NCBI GenBank assembly: GCA_016710685.1
Contig: JADJVC010000006.1
Location: 186,001 to 250,000 of the forward strand
Reading direction: 5' to 3'
DNA length: 64,000 nt
Source of the DNA: Flavobacteriales bacterium
Lineage (GTDB): Bacteria > Bacteroidota > Bacteroidia > Flavobacteriales_F > PHOS-HE28
This document shows, one piece after another, positions 9,185 to 16,654 of the stretch; position 1 is the stretch's first letter, and every line of letters starts with the position of its first letter. The translations under genes and the position numbers were made by a program. A model generated the notes under the pieces. It did not search any database and had not been told where the DNA came from. It saw nothing but the letters and a program-made list of their open reading frames with translations.

Positions 9185-9796
9185 TCAGTGGTGGTTTTTC
9201 GTCATTTTCGAGCTGATACATTCACGGAGCTGCACCTTGGCCCTATGTACCTGTTGCCAGTAATTCGTCGCGGTAATGCCCAGCTCCTGACAGATGGCCT
9301 CCGCATTTTTTTCTTTGAGGTATTTCATCTCCACGGCGGCGCGCCAGTGGGTCGGTAATTGTTGAAGGCAATCCGCGAGGAAGCGCTGCATTTGTTCCTC
9401 CTGGTCCGGCCCGTCCAAGCCCCATTCCACAGGGATGTGCCCCGGCGCCCAACGATCATCTCCGGTGAAAAAAGCTGCATCAACCGGCTCCAAACCATGC
9501 ACTACGGGGTCCCGATAGGCCTTGCGCCAGTGGTCGGCGATCTTGTTCTTCAGGATGGAGAAAAGCCACGTGCGCGGACTGCTTTGCTGCGCGAATTTTT
9601 TGCGCCCTTCCCAAGCGGCGATGAAGGCCAGCTGCACCAGGTCCTCGGCAACATCCTCCTCCCGCACGCGGGATTTGGCGTAGCGGAGCAGGTCGCCGGT
9701 GTGGGCATGCACCCATTCCTGGAACGCGCGTTTGTCCACTACGTGGTCGGTTGTTGGCATTCGGGCAAAGCTATTCGGTGGCGCTTGGGCGACCAT
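9185..9796 (-). CDS. ECF-type sigma-70 family RNA polymerase sigma factor
   Basis: About 203 residues with sigma region 2 (DLLRYAKSRVREEDVAEDLVQ, then PRTWLFSILKNKIADHWRK) and region 4 (LPTHWRAAVEMKYL, then helix-turn-helix ICQELGITATNYWQQVHRAK). A longer-than-usual linker of about 55 residues joins the two. It heads the arsenosugar-type operon and is directly followed by its probable anti-sigma factor, so it likely controls this operon and perhaps itself. ATG 9796 is the longest start; ATG 9760 is equally reasonable and gives 191 residues. Confidence 0.9.
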   Translation of the reverse strand: MVAQAPPNSFARMPTTDHVVDKRAFQEWVHAHTGDLLRYAKSRVREEDVAEDLVQLAFIAAWEGRKKFAQQSSPRTWLFSILKNKIADHWRKAYRDPVVHGLEPVDAAFFTGDDRWAPGHIPVEWGLDGPDQEEQMQRFLADCLQQLPTHWRAAVEMKYLKEKNAEAICQELGITATNYWQQVHRAKVQLRECISSKMTKNHH

Positions 9797-10026
9797 GGGT
9801 GTTCCGGAGATCCGTCAGGAACAAAAAGTAGCCCAACCATGTTCTTGTAGTATAACGTCTTCGTTGCTCGACCTTTTAACTTTAACTACTTGATCCGGGC
9901 CCTCTGGGCGAGGACCGAAATGTATCGGACCGGAGTAAGAGCTAAATTGCATTTCTCCGCGCCTCAGTGGCCGCTGGGCACAGCCGAAGGGCGCCTCTGC
10001 GGTCAATACTCATTCACCAGTCCCTC
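9797..10026. promoter_or_regulatory. Divergent promoter region of the sigma operon and the hydrolase gene
   Basis: A 230-bp gap between divergent genes, so it must contain both promoters and possibly the target site of the sigma factor. No gene is visible. From about 9948 it contains a GC-rich stretch (TTTCTCCGCGCCTC... GCGCCTCTGCGG) that recurs almost word for word near 16.6 kb. I could not assign specific -35/-10 elements with confidence. Confidence 0.45.
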
Positions 10027-11286
10027 ATGAAAAGCACTCCCATTACTTTCCCCAACACCCAAGGCACCACACTGAGTGCGCGTATCGACCTGCCCGCCGA
10101 CCGCAAGCCGGTCCATTTTGCGCTGTTCGCCCATTGCTTCACCTGCAGCAAAGACCTCGGCGCGGTCCGCAACATCAGTCGTGCACTTACAAGTGCCGGG
10201 TTCGGCGTATTGCGCTTCGATTTTACCGGGTTGGGAAACAGCGAAGGCGAATTCAGTGAGACCAATTTCAGCAGTAACGTAGGCGATCTCCACGCGGCGA
10301 TGGAATACTTGGAAAAGGAGCACACTGCGCCTGCTGTGCTCATCGGGCATTCGCTTGGCGGTGCGGCGGCGATCGTGGCCGGGGCTGAAGCGGACAACAT
10401 CATGGCCGTGGCCACCATCGGGGCGCCGGGTGATGTGGGGCACATCAAAAAGCTCTTCCGCGGCGACCTCGAGCAGATCAAGGCGGAAGGCCATGCGGAG
10501 GTCAGTATCGGTGGAAGACCGTTCACCATTGCAAAAACCTTCTTGGACGATCTGGAAAAGCGCAACCTCCCCGCCATACTCAGCGATCTGCGCAAGCCCA
10601 TCCTCATCGCACACAGCCCGCAGGATGCGGTGGTGGGCATCGCCAACGCGGCCGAACTGTTCCATGCAGCGCGACATCCGAAGAGCTTCCTCAGCCTCGA
10701 CGGCGCAGACCATCTCCTGAGCGATCGCAACGATTCGAACTATGCAGGGCGCATGATCGCCGAATGGTCACGGCGCTACTTGCCGATGGAACAGCCGGAG
10801 GTGGAACTGCAAAGCGACATGCCGGTGGTGGTCCACATTGCGAACGAAAAATTCACCACGCAGGTCCTTGCCAACGGCCATCACTTAACAGCAGACGAAC
10901 CCGCAAGCGTGGGCGGAAACAACTACGGACCTTCACCCTACGACCTGCTGAGTGCGGCATTGGGCGCCTGCACCGCTATGACGATGAAGATGTACGCCGA
11001 GCGGAAGAAGTGGGATCTGCAAGAAGCCTTCGTACACCTGAAGCACGGCAAGGTCCACGCGGCCGATTGCGAAAGTTGTGCGGAAGGCACTACCGGCAAG
11101 ATCGATCGCTTCGAGCGCATGGTTGAACTGCACGGGGACTTGGATGGAACACAACGCAAACGGCTGCTGGAGATCGCTGACCGATGTCCCGTACACCGCA
11201 CCTTGCACGAGACTGTTGAGGTGGTGACGTGGTTGAAGAAGGCGGGAGAGGCAGAGAAACCACAGGGACACGGAGGCACTGAGTAG
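10027..11286 (+). CDS. Bifunctional alpha/beta hydrolase - OsmC family protein
   Basis: A 419-residue fusion. Residues about 1-260 are an alpha/beta hydrolase with nucleophile elbow GHSLGGAA. From about residue 270 an OsmC/Ohr domain follows, with the redox Cys in LGACTAMTMK and the second in DRCPVHRTL. OsmC-type domains reduce organic hydroperoxides in the cytosol; the hydrolase part may supply or remove an acyl/peroxide substrate. Such fusions are known in Proteobacteria and Bacteroidota. The start is ATG 10027 (MKSTPITFPN). The last dozen codons (EKPQGHGGTE) are read from a GGACACGGAGG-type dispersed repeat, so the C-terminus has probably been extended by repeat sequence. Confidence 0.92.
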   Translation: MKSTPITFPNTQGTTLSARIDLPADRKPVHFALFAHCFTCSKDLGAVRNISRALTSAGFGVLRFDFTGLGNSEGEFSETNFSSNVGDLHAAMEYLEKEHTAPAVLIGHSLGGAAAIVAGAEADNIMAVATIGAPGDVGHIKKLFRGDLEQIKAEGHAEVSIGGRPFTIAKTFLDDLEKRNLPAILSDLRKPILIAHSPQDAVVGIANAAELFHAARHPKSFLSLDGADHLLSDRNDSNYAGRMIAEWSRRYLPMEQPEVELQSDMPVVVHIANEKFTTQVLANGHHLTADEPASVGGNNYGPSPYDLLSAALGACTAMTMKMYAERKKWDLQEAFVHLKHGKVHAADCESCAEGTTGKIDRFERMVELHGDLDGTQRKRLLEIADRCPVHRTLHETVEVVTWLKKAGEAEKPQGHGGTE

Positions 11287-11359
11287 CACGGGGAGGTGTG
11301 ATCGCTTCGATAGCGATGTATCGTCAAGGAGTAAACTTCAGTTTCCTCACCTTCGCGCC

Positions 11360-12433
11360 ATGCAACCATCGAACACTCCTGACTGGAAAGCAATCCGCTC
11401 GGAATATCCCGGACTGGAAGGCAATACCTTCGTGGACACATCATCCTGCGGGCTGGTAGCGCGCTCCACTGCGGCAGCGGCGAACGCGGAACAAGAACGT
11501 TTGATGCGAGAAGGTTCCGAACGGTACTTCCATTGGCATGTAAATGGCCGCGCTGAAACAGGAGGCATAGTCGCCGCGCACATCGGTGGAGCTACAGCGA
11601 ACACGGTATTGCTACAAAGTTTCACGTCGGGCATGACGCGTTTAGCGCCGATGCTGAAGCATCGTAAAAAGGTGCTGCTCGTTGACGGTGATTACCCCAC
11701 GTTGCACGCGCCTTTCAAGTGGAACGGGTTTGAGGTTGTAACGATAAAGCCAGCTGTGGACGGATCAATACCAATGGACTTGCTGGCGGCGGCGATCGAG
11801 CGCGAAAAGCCACAGCTCGTAGCCATCAGTCATGTGCAATGGCAGTCGGGATTTATGGTCGATCTGCATGCGCTTACGGAGTTATGCCGCTCGCACAGCG
11901 CATGGTCCGTTGTGGACATCACACAGTCTTGGTGCAGCACGCCGATCGATCTGCGCAACGCGCCTGTCGACATCCTCGGTGCCAGCGGTTACAAATGGCC
12001 TTTGGCGGGCTTCGGGAACGGCTTTTTCCACCTGTCGGAAACCGTGCGTGCGGAACTGACGGAACGCAACCACTTCGATCCCATAGCCGCACTTGCCGAA
12101 GGACATTTGGACCCTGTTGCTTTAGTGCGGTTAAGCGATGCGTTGCAGCGGTCCACGAGCATCGGAGTTGAAGCCGTTGCTCAACGTGTGCGGCATCTGT
12201 GCGACTATGCCGTGGAGCGGCTTCAGAAGGCGGACGTCCGCATCCTCAACGGCACTGATCCGACAACACGCTCCGGCATCCTCATCCTTGAAGGCGACGA
12301 AAAGCGCTTGGCGAAAATGCGGGAAGTCGGCGTGCTGGCGCAGTTGCGTGGCGCGGGCATCCGCATCGGGATCCACTTCTACAACGACGAGGAGGATGTG
12401 GAGCGGTTAGTGGCGGGGATGTGCCGCAAGTAA
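11360..12433 (+). CDS. Class V aminotransferase-fold PLP-dependent enzyme
   Basis: A 357-residue cytosolic protein of the class V aminotransferase/cysteine desulfurase fold. It shows the PLP-binding lysine in GASGYKWPLAGFG, an aspartate in the cofactor-binding strand (WSVVDITQSW) and the N-terminal VDTSSCGL substrate loop. It is shorter than kynureninase and lacks a clear desulfurase Cys loop, so it could be an isopenicillin-epimerase-like or desulfurase-like enzyme; the reaction cannot be told from sequence alone. A heptamer array starts ten bases after its stop codon. Confidence 0.82.
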   Translation: MQPSNTPDWKAIRSEYPGLEGNTFVDTSSCGLVARSTAAAANAEQERLMREGSERYFHWHVNGRAETGGIVAAHIGGATANTVLLQSFTSGMTRLAPMLKHRKKVLLVDGDYPTLHAPFKWNGFEVVTIKPAVDGSIPMDLLAAAIEREKPQLVAISHVQWQSGFMVDLHALTELCRSHSAWSVVDITQSWCSTPIDLRNAPVDILGASGYKWPLAGFGNGFFHLSETVRAELTERNHFDPIAALAEGHLDPVALVRLSDALQRSTSIGVEAVAQRVRHLCDYAVERLQKADVRILNGTDPTTRSGILILEGDEKRLAKMREVGVLAQLRGAGIRIGIHFYNDEEDVERLVAGMCRK

Positions 12434-12643
12434 TGCTTTTACTGGTTACGGGTTTACCAGTTACGGGTTACGGGTTGCGGGCCTGCCTACCGCAGGTAGG
12501 TTGCGCGTTGCGTTCCTGGTGCATCTCCAATACGTATCGGGGTGCCGTTGCAATTTAATGCATTCGGATTTTTCCAAGCCCCTGCACTACTCCGTGTTCG
12601 CTGTGCCCTCGCCTGGGCGTAGCACGGTCTGTGGTGAAAAACC
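12434..12643. repeat. Intergenic heptamer array (GGTTACG), stem-loop and GTTGCG repeat
   Basis: No gene is visible in this 210-bp gap. Positions 12443-12481 hold a degenerate 7-bp tandem array built on GGTTACG. It is followed by a small stem-loop (CCTACC-GCA-GGTAGG, about 12485-12502) and a GTTGCGCGTTGCG fragment (12500-12519) of the repeat family seen around 39 kb. Positions 12590-12625 match the GCTGTGCCCTCG stretch also present at 13.56 kb. Confidence 0.6.
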
Positions 12644-13471
12644 TCACCTCCCGAACTTCACGATGAACGACCCTGCCACAAGCACAGCCTGATCGACATT
12701 CCGTCCGCTAAGCACATAGCTCGCCTCACCCACCACGCCGAAGCGCGTACCGATGGGCTTGTAGTATTTCCCACCGCCCTTCACGAAGTCCACGCCAAGC
12801 TGGGTGAAGCTCATCGGTGCCAATTCGCCAGTGCCACGGTAGTTTTTACCGCCGTCGGCTTGCTGGCCTTGCACGTAAAGCTCCCAATAATGTGTGGCAT
12901 TGAAATGGCCGAAACGCAAGGTGCCGATGAGCGCATCGGGCGTCGGGTCCGAGGCGAACACCTCACCGCCAACAAGGCTTACGAAGCAGCCCGCATCCCA
13001 GGTGTATTGCACCACGCCCATGGGAATTACGCTGGTGGCGTGTTGACCGATCGCGTTCACGCCTTCGGTCTGGTAATCCGTTAGCGGCAAACTATATCCC
13101 AAAGCAGCCCCGAAAGTGAGCTTCCCTTTTCCCAACGCGGTTTTCACGGGCAACCATTTCAGGAAAGCCGAAGCATCCTGAAAGCCCGCCTCCGTGCTGT
13201 TGCTGATGAACGGGATGCTGAGCTGCAGGTCCAGATCATCAGTGATGCCCCCTGCGGCAAAGAGCGTAGCAGCGGTCCGGGAACGCTTGATGGCTGCAGT
13301 GCCTTCTGCGAGGTAATAGGCCGAACCTTTCTCATAACTGAACGAGGCCACCACGTCCACGTTGCCTGCGCCTTTGTTGAAGCCGTCCACCTGCGCGAAA
13401 GCCGCTGGGGAAAAGAGGAAAGCCAGAATTGCGTAAATCGATTCATTCGGCAAGTGGATTTTCATGCGCAT
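12644..13471 (-). CDS. Probable outer-membrane beta-barrel protein, unknown function
   Basis: About 275 residues. The N-terminus looks like a signal peptide ending ...SPAAFAQ. The remainder is built of alternating, aromatic-ended strands (FGAALGYSLPL, MGVVQYTWDAGCF, LRFGHFNATHYWELYVQG) and ends in a short strand VLVAGSFIVKFGR, as in transporter-like or OmpA-like outer-membrane barrels. I do not recognise a named family. ATGs at 13471 and 13465 are both possible. It is monocistronic, flanked by repeat-rich gaps. Confidence 0.7.
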   Translation of the reverse strand: MRMKIHLPNESIYAILAFLFSPAAFAQVDGFNKGAGNVDVVASFSYEKGSAYYLAEGTAAIKRSRTAATLFAAGGITDDLDLQLSIPFISNSTEAGFQDASAFLKWLPVKTALGKGKLTFGAALGYSLPLTDYQTEGVNAIGQHATSVIPMGVVQYTWDAGCFVSLVGGEVFASDPTPDALIGTLRFGHFNATHYWELYVQGQQADGGKNYRGTGELAPMSFTQLGVDFVKGGGKYYKPIGTRFGVVGEASYVLSGRNVDQAVLVAGSFIVKFGR

Positions 13472-13649
13472 GAAGAACGGGATTAATCACCTGAAATTTG
13501 CATTGGGACAACAAACCTTACATCAGCCTGACTCACAACTCACGACTCAAGTCTAACCGCATTCGCTGTGCCCTCTGTGCCCTCGCATGGACGTAGCCGC
13601 TTCGGCGAATCATGGTCTGAGGTGAACCTTTCAGGACTCCGATTCCATA
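13472..13649. repeat. Intergenic region with heptamer and CTGTGCCCT repeats
   Basis: No gene. Positions 13529-13554 read as a degenerate 7-bp array on the minus strand (units like AGTCGTG, AGTTGTG). They are followed at about 13564-13590 by two tandem CTGTGCCCT units that echo the 12.6-kb gap. The two gaps flanking the outer-membrane protein therefore carry the same repeat type. Confidence 0.55.
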
Positions 13650-14168
13650 CTAATAAACCTTCACCCCCTTCAGCACCCAGCGCGACCAGCTCTTGTTGTA
13701 GGCATGAATGCGATCGGTCGTTTGTCCGGAATCGTCCACAACAATGTGGCCCGTGTTCACCCATTCAAAGATTCCGCCGTAAAGGTTCTTCACGTTGGTG
13801 AAGCCGGCCTTCAGGAGTTTCTCGGTGACTTTTTCACTGCGGTAGCCCACGGAACAGTAAACCACGATCGCGGTGTCTTTCGGTAGGTCTTTCACACGTT
13901 CGAGGTCGAAATCGCCGTAGCCTACGCGGCGCGCGCTGGCGATGTGGCTCACGTCATACTCTTCGGCGGGGCGGGCGTCCAGCAATATTGGAGGGTGCTC
14001 CTTGGCCAACTGGGACACATCGATCACGGGTGTTTTATCCGAGAGCAGGTGTTGCAACTTCTCTTGGTACGCCGGTTCTTGAACGTGTTGGGCATGCACT
14101 CCGATAACGCCGAATAGCAGGAAAAATAGTACGCCAATGGCCCGGATGGAAGAGTGGGAGTGGCGCAT
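13650..14168 (-). CDS. Exported rhodanese-like domain protein
   Basis: A 172-residue protein with a signal peptide (hydrophobic core IGVLFFLLFGVIGVHA) and a single rhodanese domain. The expected active-site loop CSVGYRSE is present after VVYC, along with DARPAEEYDVSHI. It should act as a sulfurtransferase or thiol-dependent protein in the periplasm; the exact role is unknown. The start at 14168 is favoured because the signal peptide begins there; a longer reading frame upstream enters the sterol desaturase gene. It lies 14 bp after that gene on the same strand, so they probably form an operon. Confidence 0.88.
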   Translation of the reverse strand: MRHSHSSIRAIGVLFFLLFGVIGVHAQHVQEPAYQEKLQHLLSDKTPVIDVSQLAKEHPPILLDARPAEEYDVSHIASARRVGYGDFDLERVKDLPKDTAIVVYCSVGYRSEKVTEKLLKAGFTNVKNLYGGIFEWVNTGHIVVDDSGQTTDRIHAYNKSWSRWVLKGVKVY

Positions 14169-14182
14169 CTGTGAAGAAGTGA

Positions 14183-15277
14183 TCAGGTGATGGGTTGCTT
14201 GCGCATCAACCGCAAGATACCGAGCCTCATCAGCAGAAGGATGGGAAAACCGTGCCACAGCATGTCCAGCCAGTCCATCGCCTGCATGCCGTGCGCACCA
14301 CCTGCCACCCAACGTAGTTTGCCCCAGAGGTGCGGCTCCGGGAAGAAGGGCATCAGGCCCAACAAGATCGCCATGGGCAACAAGACTTTCCAATTGTTGA
14401 TGAAGTTCATTTTTTGCCGGGGGAAGGCGAGTTGCTTGATGAGTGTTTTCGGAAAAGTTTCGTCACCCGGGAAACCGAGCTCGATGTCGCGACCGTTGGA
14501 AGGGATCACGGCGGTGCCGAAAAGATAGTCCCACAGGCTGAGGCTGATGCCGTAGTTGATGCCGTATTTCCGACCTTCAGGAAGCTCTTTCACATGGTGC
14601 CAGATGTGCATCCGTGGATTGTTCAGCACGTACTTCAGTGGACCGTAGCTGAGGTTGAGGTTGCTGTGGTTGAGGTGGCCGATGGCGGTGGCGAAAATGT
14701 GAACGATGAAAAAATCCTTCAACCCGAAACCGATCATGGCGAGCGGGATGTACTGCGCGCTTTTGTAGAACACGTTCTCCATCCAGTGAAAACGCAAGTG
14801 CGCGGCGAAGCCCATCTGTTTCACGCTGTGATGCACTTGGTGGAATTTCCACATCCACGGCACGCGGTGCAACATGCGGTGGACGTTCCAATGGATAAAG
14901 TCCGCCACGAAAAAGAGCAGGAGCAATTGAGCCCAATGGGGCCACGACTGGATCTGGAAAGCCACGATGTTGGTGATGCCCAACCATGCGAGCGCACTGT
15001 TGAAGAAGTCCACCGCCACGTTGCTCACCGCGTTGTAGGCGATCAATGAAAAGAGGAAGTAGTTGAAGAACATGTAGAATCCGTCCAGCCAAAAATCCTG
15101 GCGGATGCGCGGTTGGTCCTGGCGCCATGGAAAGAGGATCTCCGCAGTCCACGCGAAGAGCGAGAGCCCTACGAGCCACCAGAAGTAGTTGTGCCAACTT
15201 AGGTGTGAGATCTCCCCAACGAGGTAGTTCCAATAACCCGTGTAGGAGCTGACGATGATGTCCCAATAGTGCTGCAT
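14183..15277 (-). CDS. Sterol desaturase / fatty acid hydroxylase family protein
   Basis: A 364-residue integral membrane di-iron enzyme. It has the clustered histidine motifs of the family: HWNVHRMLH, HQVHHS, HLNHSN and HIWHH, which bind the two irons. Several hydrophobic segments surround them. Members oxidise sterols, carotenoids or acyl chains; the substrate here is unknown. The C-terminus carries two more hydrophobic helices. It is followed 14 bp later by the rhodanese gene. Confidence 0.92.
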   Translation of the reverse strand: MQHYWDIIVSSYTGYWNYLVGEISHLSWHNYFWWLVGLSLFAWTAEILFPWRQDQPRIRQDFWLDGFYMFFNYFLFSLIAYNAVSNVAVDFFNSALAWLGITNIVAFQIQSWPHWAQLLLLFFVADFIHWNVHRMLHRVPWMWKFHQVHHSVKQMGFAAHLRFHWMENVFYKSAQYIPLAMIGFGLKDFFIVHIFATAIGHLNHSNLNLSYGPLKYVLNNPRMHIWHHVKELPEGRKYGINYGISLSLWDYLFGTAVIPSNGRDIELGFPGDETFPKTLIKQLAFPRQKMNFINNWKVLLPMAILLGLMPFFPEPHLWGKLRWVAGGAHGMQAMDWLDMLWHGFPILLLMRLGILRLMRKQPIT

Positions 15278-15479
15278 GATATGCGCCGCGAAGCTACCGG
15301 GTGGGAGCGGGAGGCTTGGTGAGATGTGTCACGGTTGCTGGAACCGCGGAGGGCACGGAGAGCGCTGAGCGCGCAAACTCGTCATGTTCGTTGTGACACT
15401 CCTCCTCTGCGGTTAACCTGCGAATTTCGTTGCATTCGTTGCGAACGTTGCGGTAGAAACCATTCCCGACCTTTGTACC
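15278..15479. repeat. Intergenic region with CGGAGGGCACGGAG and GTTGCG repeats
   Basis: No gene in 202 bp. A GGAACCGCGGAGGGCACGG stretch near 15340-15360 belongs to the 8-9-bp period family. Positions 15428-15459 are a copy of the GTTGCG repeat (about 28 of 32 bases identical to the middle unit at 39.74 kb), ending some 20 bp before the next start codon. Divergent promoters must also lie here. Confidence 0.6.
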
Positions 15480-16406
15480 ATGAAACGCACATGGCCCTTA
15501 GCGATCGGTGTCGGTGCCATTACCGTATTGCTGGCGACCTGTTCAGCAGGCCATTCGAAAACGCACAGCCCTGAAAAAAAGTCCTTAGGAGTCGCACCTT
15601 CCGCGGAATTCAACGCCTACTGGCACCAAGGCAAGGCGGAGTTGGGCCACTACGCGCTCACCCAGGCGCGCTACGGTGAGCTGCGCAACGGAAATGCAGT
15701 GCTTGTCTTTGTTACTGAGGATGTTCTCGATAGCGCCCAAGTGAAGTATGAAGGCCAAGGGGATGCACCACATACCAGCGTACTGAAGTTGAACCGCATC
15801 GACCGCTTCGTCACCGGCATCTATGACTACTCGCTGATGACAAGCACGTTCAGCCCCGTGGACGGCGCGCCGCCGATGAAGGTGAGCTGCAGCACGCAGG
15901 ACTGGTGCGGACAGATGTTCATGCAACTGAACCGACAGGCAGATGGCTATCGCTATGAGTTGCGCAGCTACTTCCAAGCCGATGGCGATAAGAACGGCAC
16001 TATCGATCATACCACACTGGAGGACGACATCATGAATCAGATCCGCATCGACCCGACGAAGCTGCCCACAGGCACGGTGGACATGCTGCCCACACTGAGC
16101 TACCTGCGCCTGATGCACAAGCCCGTGCAACCCATGAAGGTGGATGCAGCGCTCACCGCACAAGGCGACACCAGCACATACAGCATGCGCTTCACCTCAT
16201 TGGACCGCACGGTGTCAGTCCACTTCGGCACCGCCTTCCCGCATGTGATCTTCGGCTGGGAGGAAACACGCCCAGACGGCTTCGGCGAAAAGGCGCATAC
16301 ACTCACCACCACCGCACGACTGAAAAAACAGGTGATGGAACCGTACTGGGGACAGCACGCCGTGGCGGATTCGACATACCGCAGGGCGTTGGGGTTGCCA
16401 GAGTGA
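15480..16406 (+). CDS. Conserved Bacteroidota lipoprotein of unknown function
   Basis: 308 residues with a signal peptide (MKRTWPLAIGVGAITVLLATC) whose LLATC could be a weak lipobox. The body has conserved-looking blocks EFNAYWHQGKAE, TQARYGELRNG, VLKLNRIDRFVTGIYDYS, and STQDWCGQMFMQLN. This pattern corresponds to a widespread Bacteroidota family that is often mis-named septum formation inhibitor Maf in databases; it shares nothing with true Maf nucleotide pyrophosphatases. Likely periplasmic or surface-anchored. The function is unknown. A perfect heptamer array begins on the base after its stop codon. Confidence 0.75.
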   Translation: MKRTWPLAIGVGAITVLLATCSAGHSKTHSPEKKSLGVAPSAEFNAYWHQGKAELGHYALTQARYGELRNGNAVLVFVTEDVLDSAQVKYEGQGDAPHTSVLKLNRIDRFVTGIYDYSLMTSTFSPVDGAPPMKVSCSTQDWCGQMFMQLNRQADGYRYELRSYFQADGDKNGTIDHTTLEDDIMNQIRIDPTKLPTGTVDMLPTLSYLRLMHKPVQPMKVDAALTAQGDTSTYSMRFTSLDRTVSVHFGTAFPHVIFGWEETRPDGFGEKAHTLTTTARLKKQVMEPYWGQHAVADSTYRRALGLPE

Positions 16407-16654
16407 GTTGTCAGTTGCTCGTTGTCAGTTGTCAGGCTGCCGACCGCACTCGTTGTAGAGTCAAGGGGAGTATTGAGTGCGATCGGCAAAGAGCACAGAT
16501 CGCGAATCTTCTGCAAACAAGCAAGGCGAGTCACCCTTCTCCTTGGGAGAAGGGGCGGGGATGAGGGCTTTGCGTTGCGTCGTTGCGGTTGAAATCCTAT
16601 TGCATTTCTCCGCGCCTCCGCGCCTCTGCGTCCAACTCCAACAACCACAAACCC
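16407..16654. repeat. Intergenic heptamer array (GTTGTCA)n plus GCGCCTCC and GTTGCG repeats
   Basis: No gene. Four 7-bp units (GTTGTCA, GTTGCTC, GTTGTCA, GTTGTCA) fill 16407-16434 directly after the preceding stop. A GTTGCG-type copy lies at 16572-16593. A GCGCCTCC/GCGCCTCT 8-bp array lies at about 16600-16632 and is nearly identical to a stretch at 9.95 kb. The palindromic string CTTCTCCTTGGGAGAAGG near 16535-16555 could be a transcription terminator for either flanking gene. Confidence 0.65.

Noticed and set aside
11360..12433. Class V PLP enzyme as kynureninase completing the tryptophan pathway
   Set aside because: Too short (357 residues) and lacks the usual kynureninase active-site stretches; no linkage to the HAO/ACMSD operon.
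15480..16406. Maf-type septum formation inhibitor
   Set aside because: The database name sometimes given to this family is not supported: the protein is exported and has no Maf nucleotide-binding motifs.
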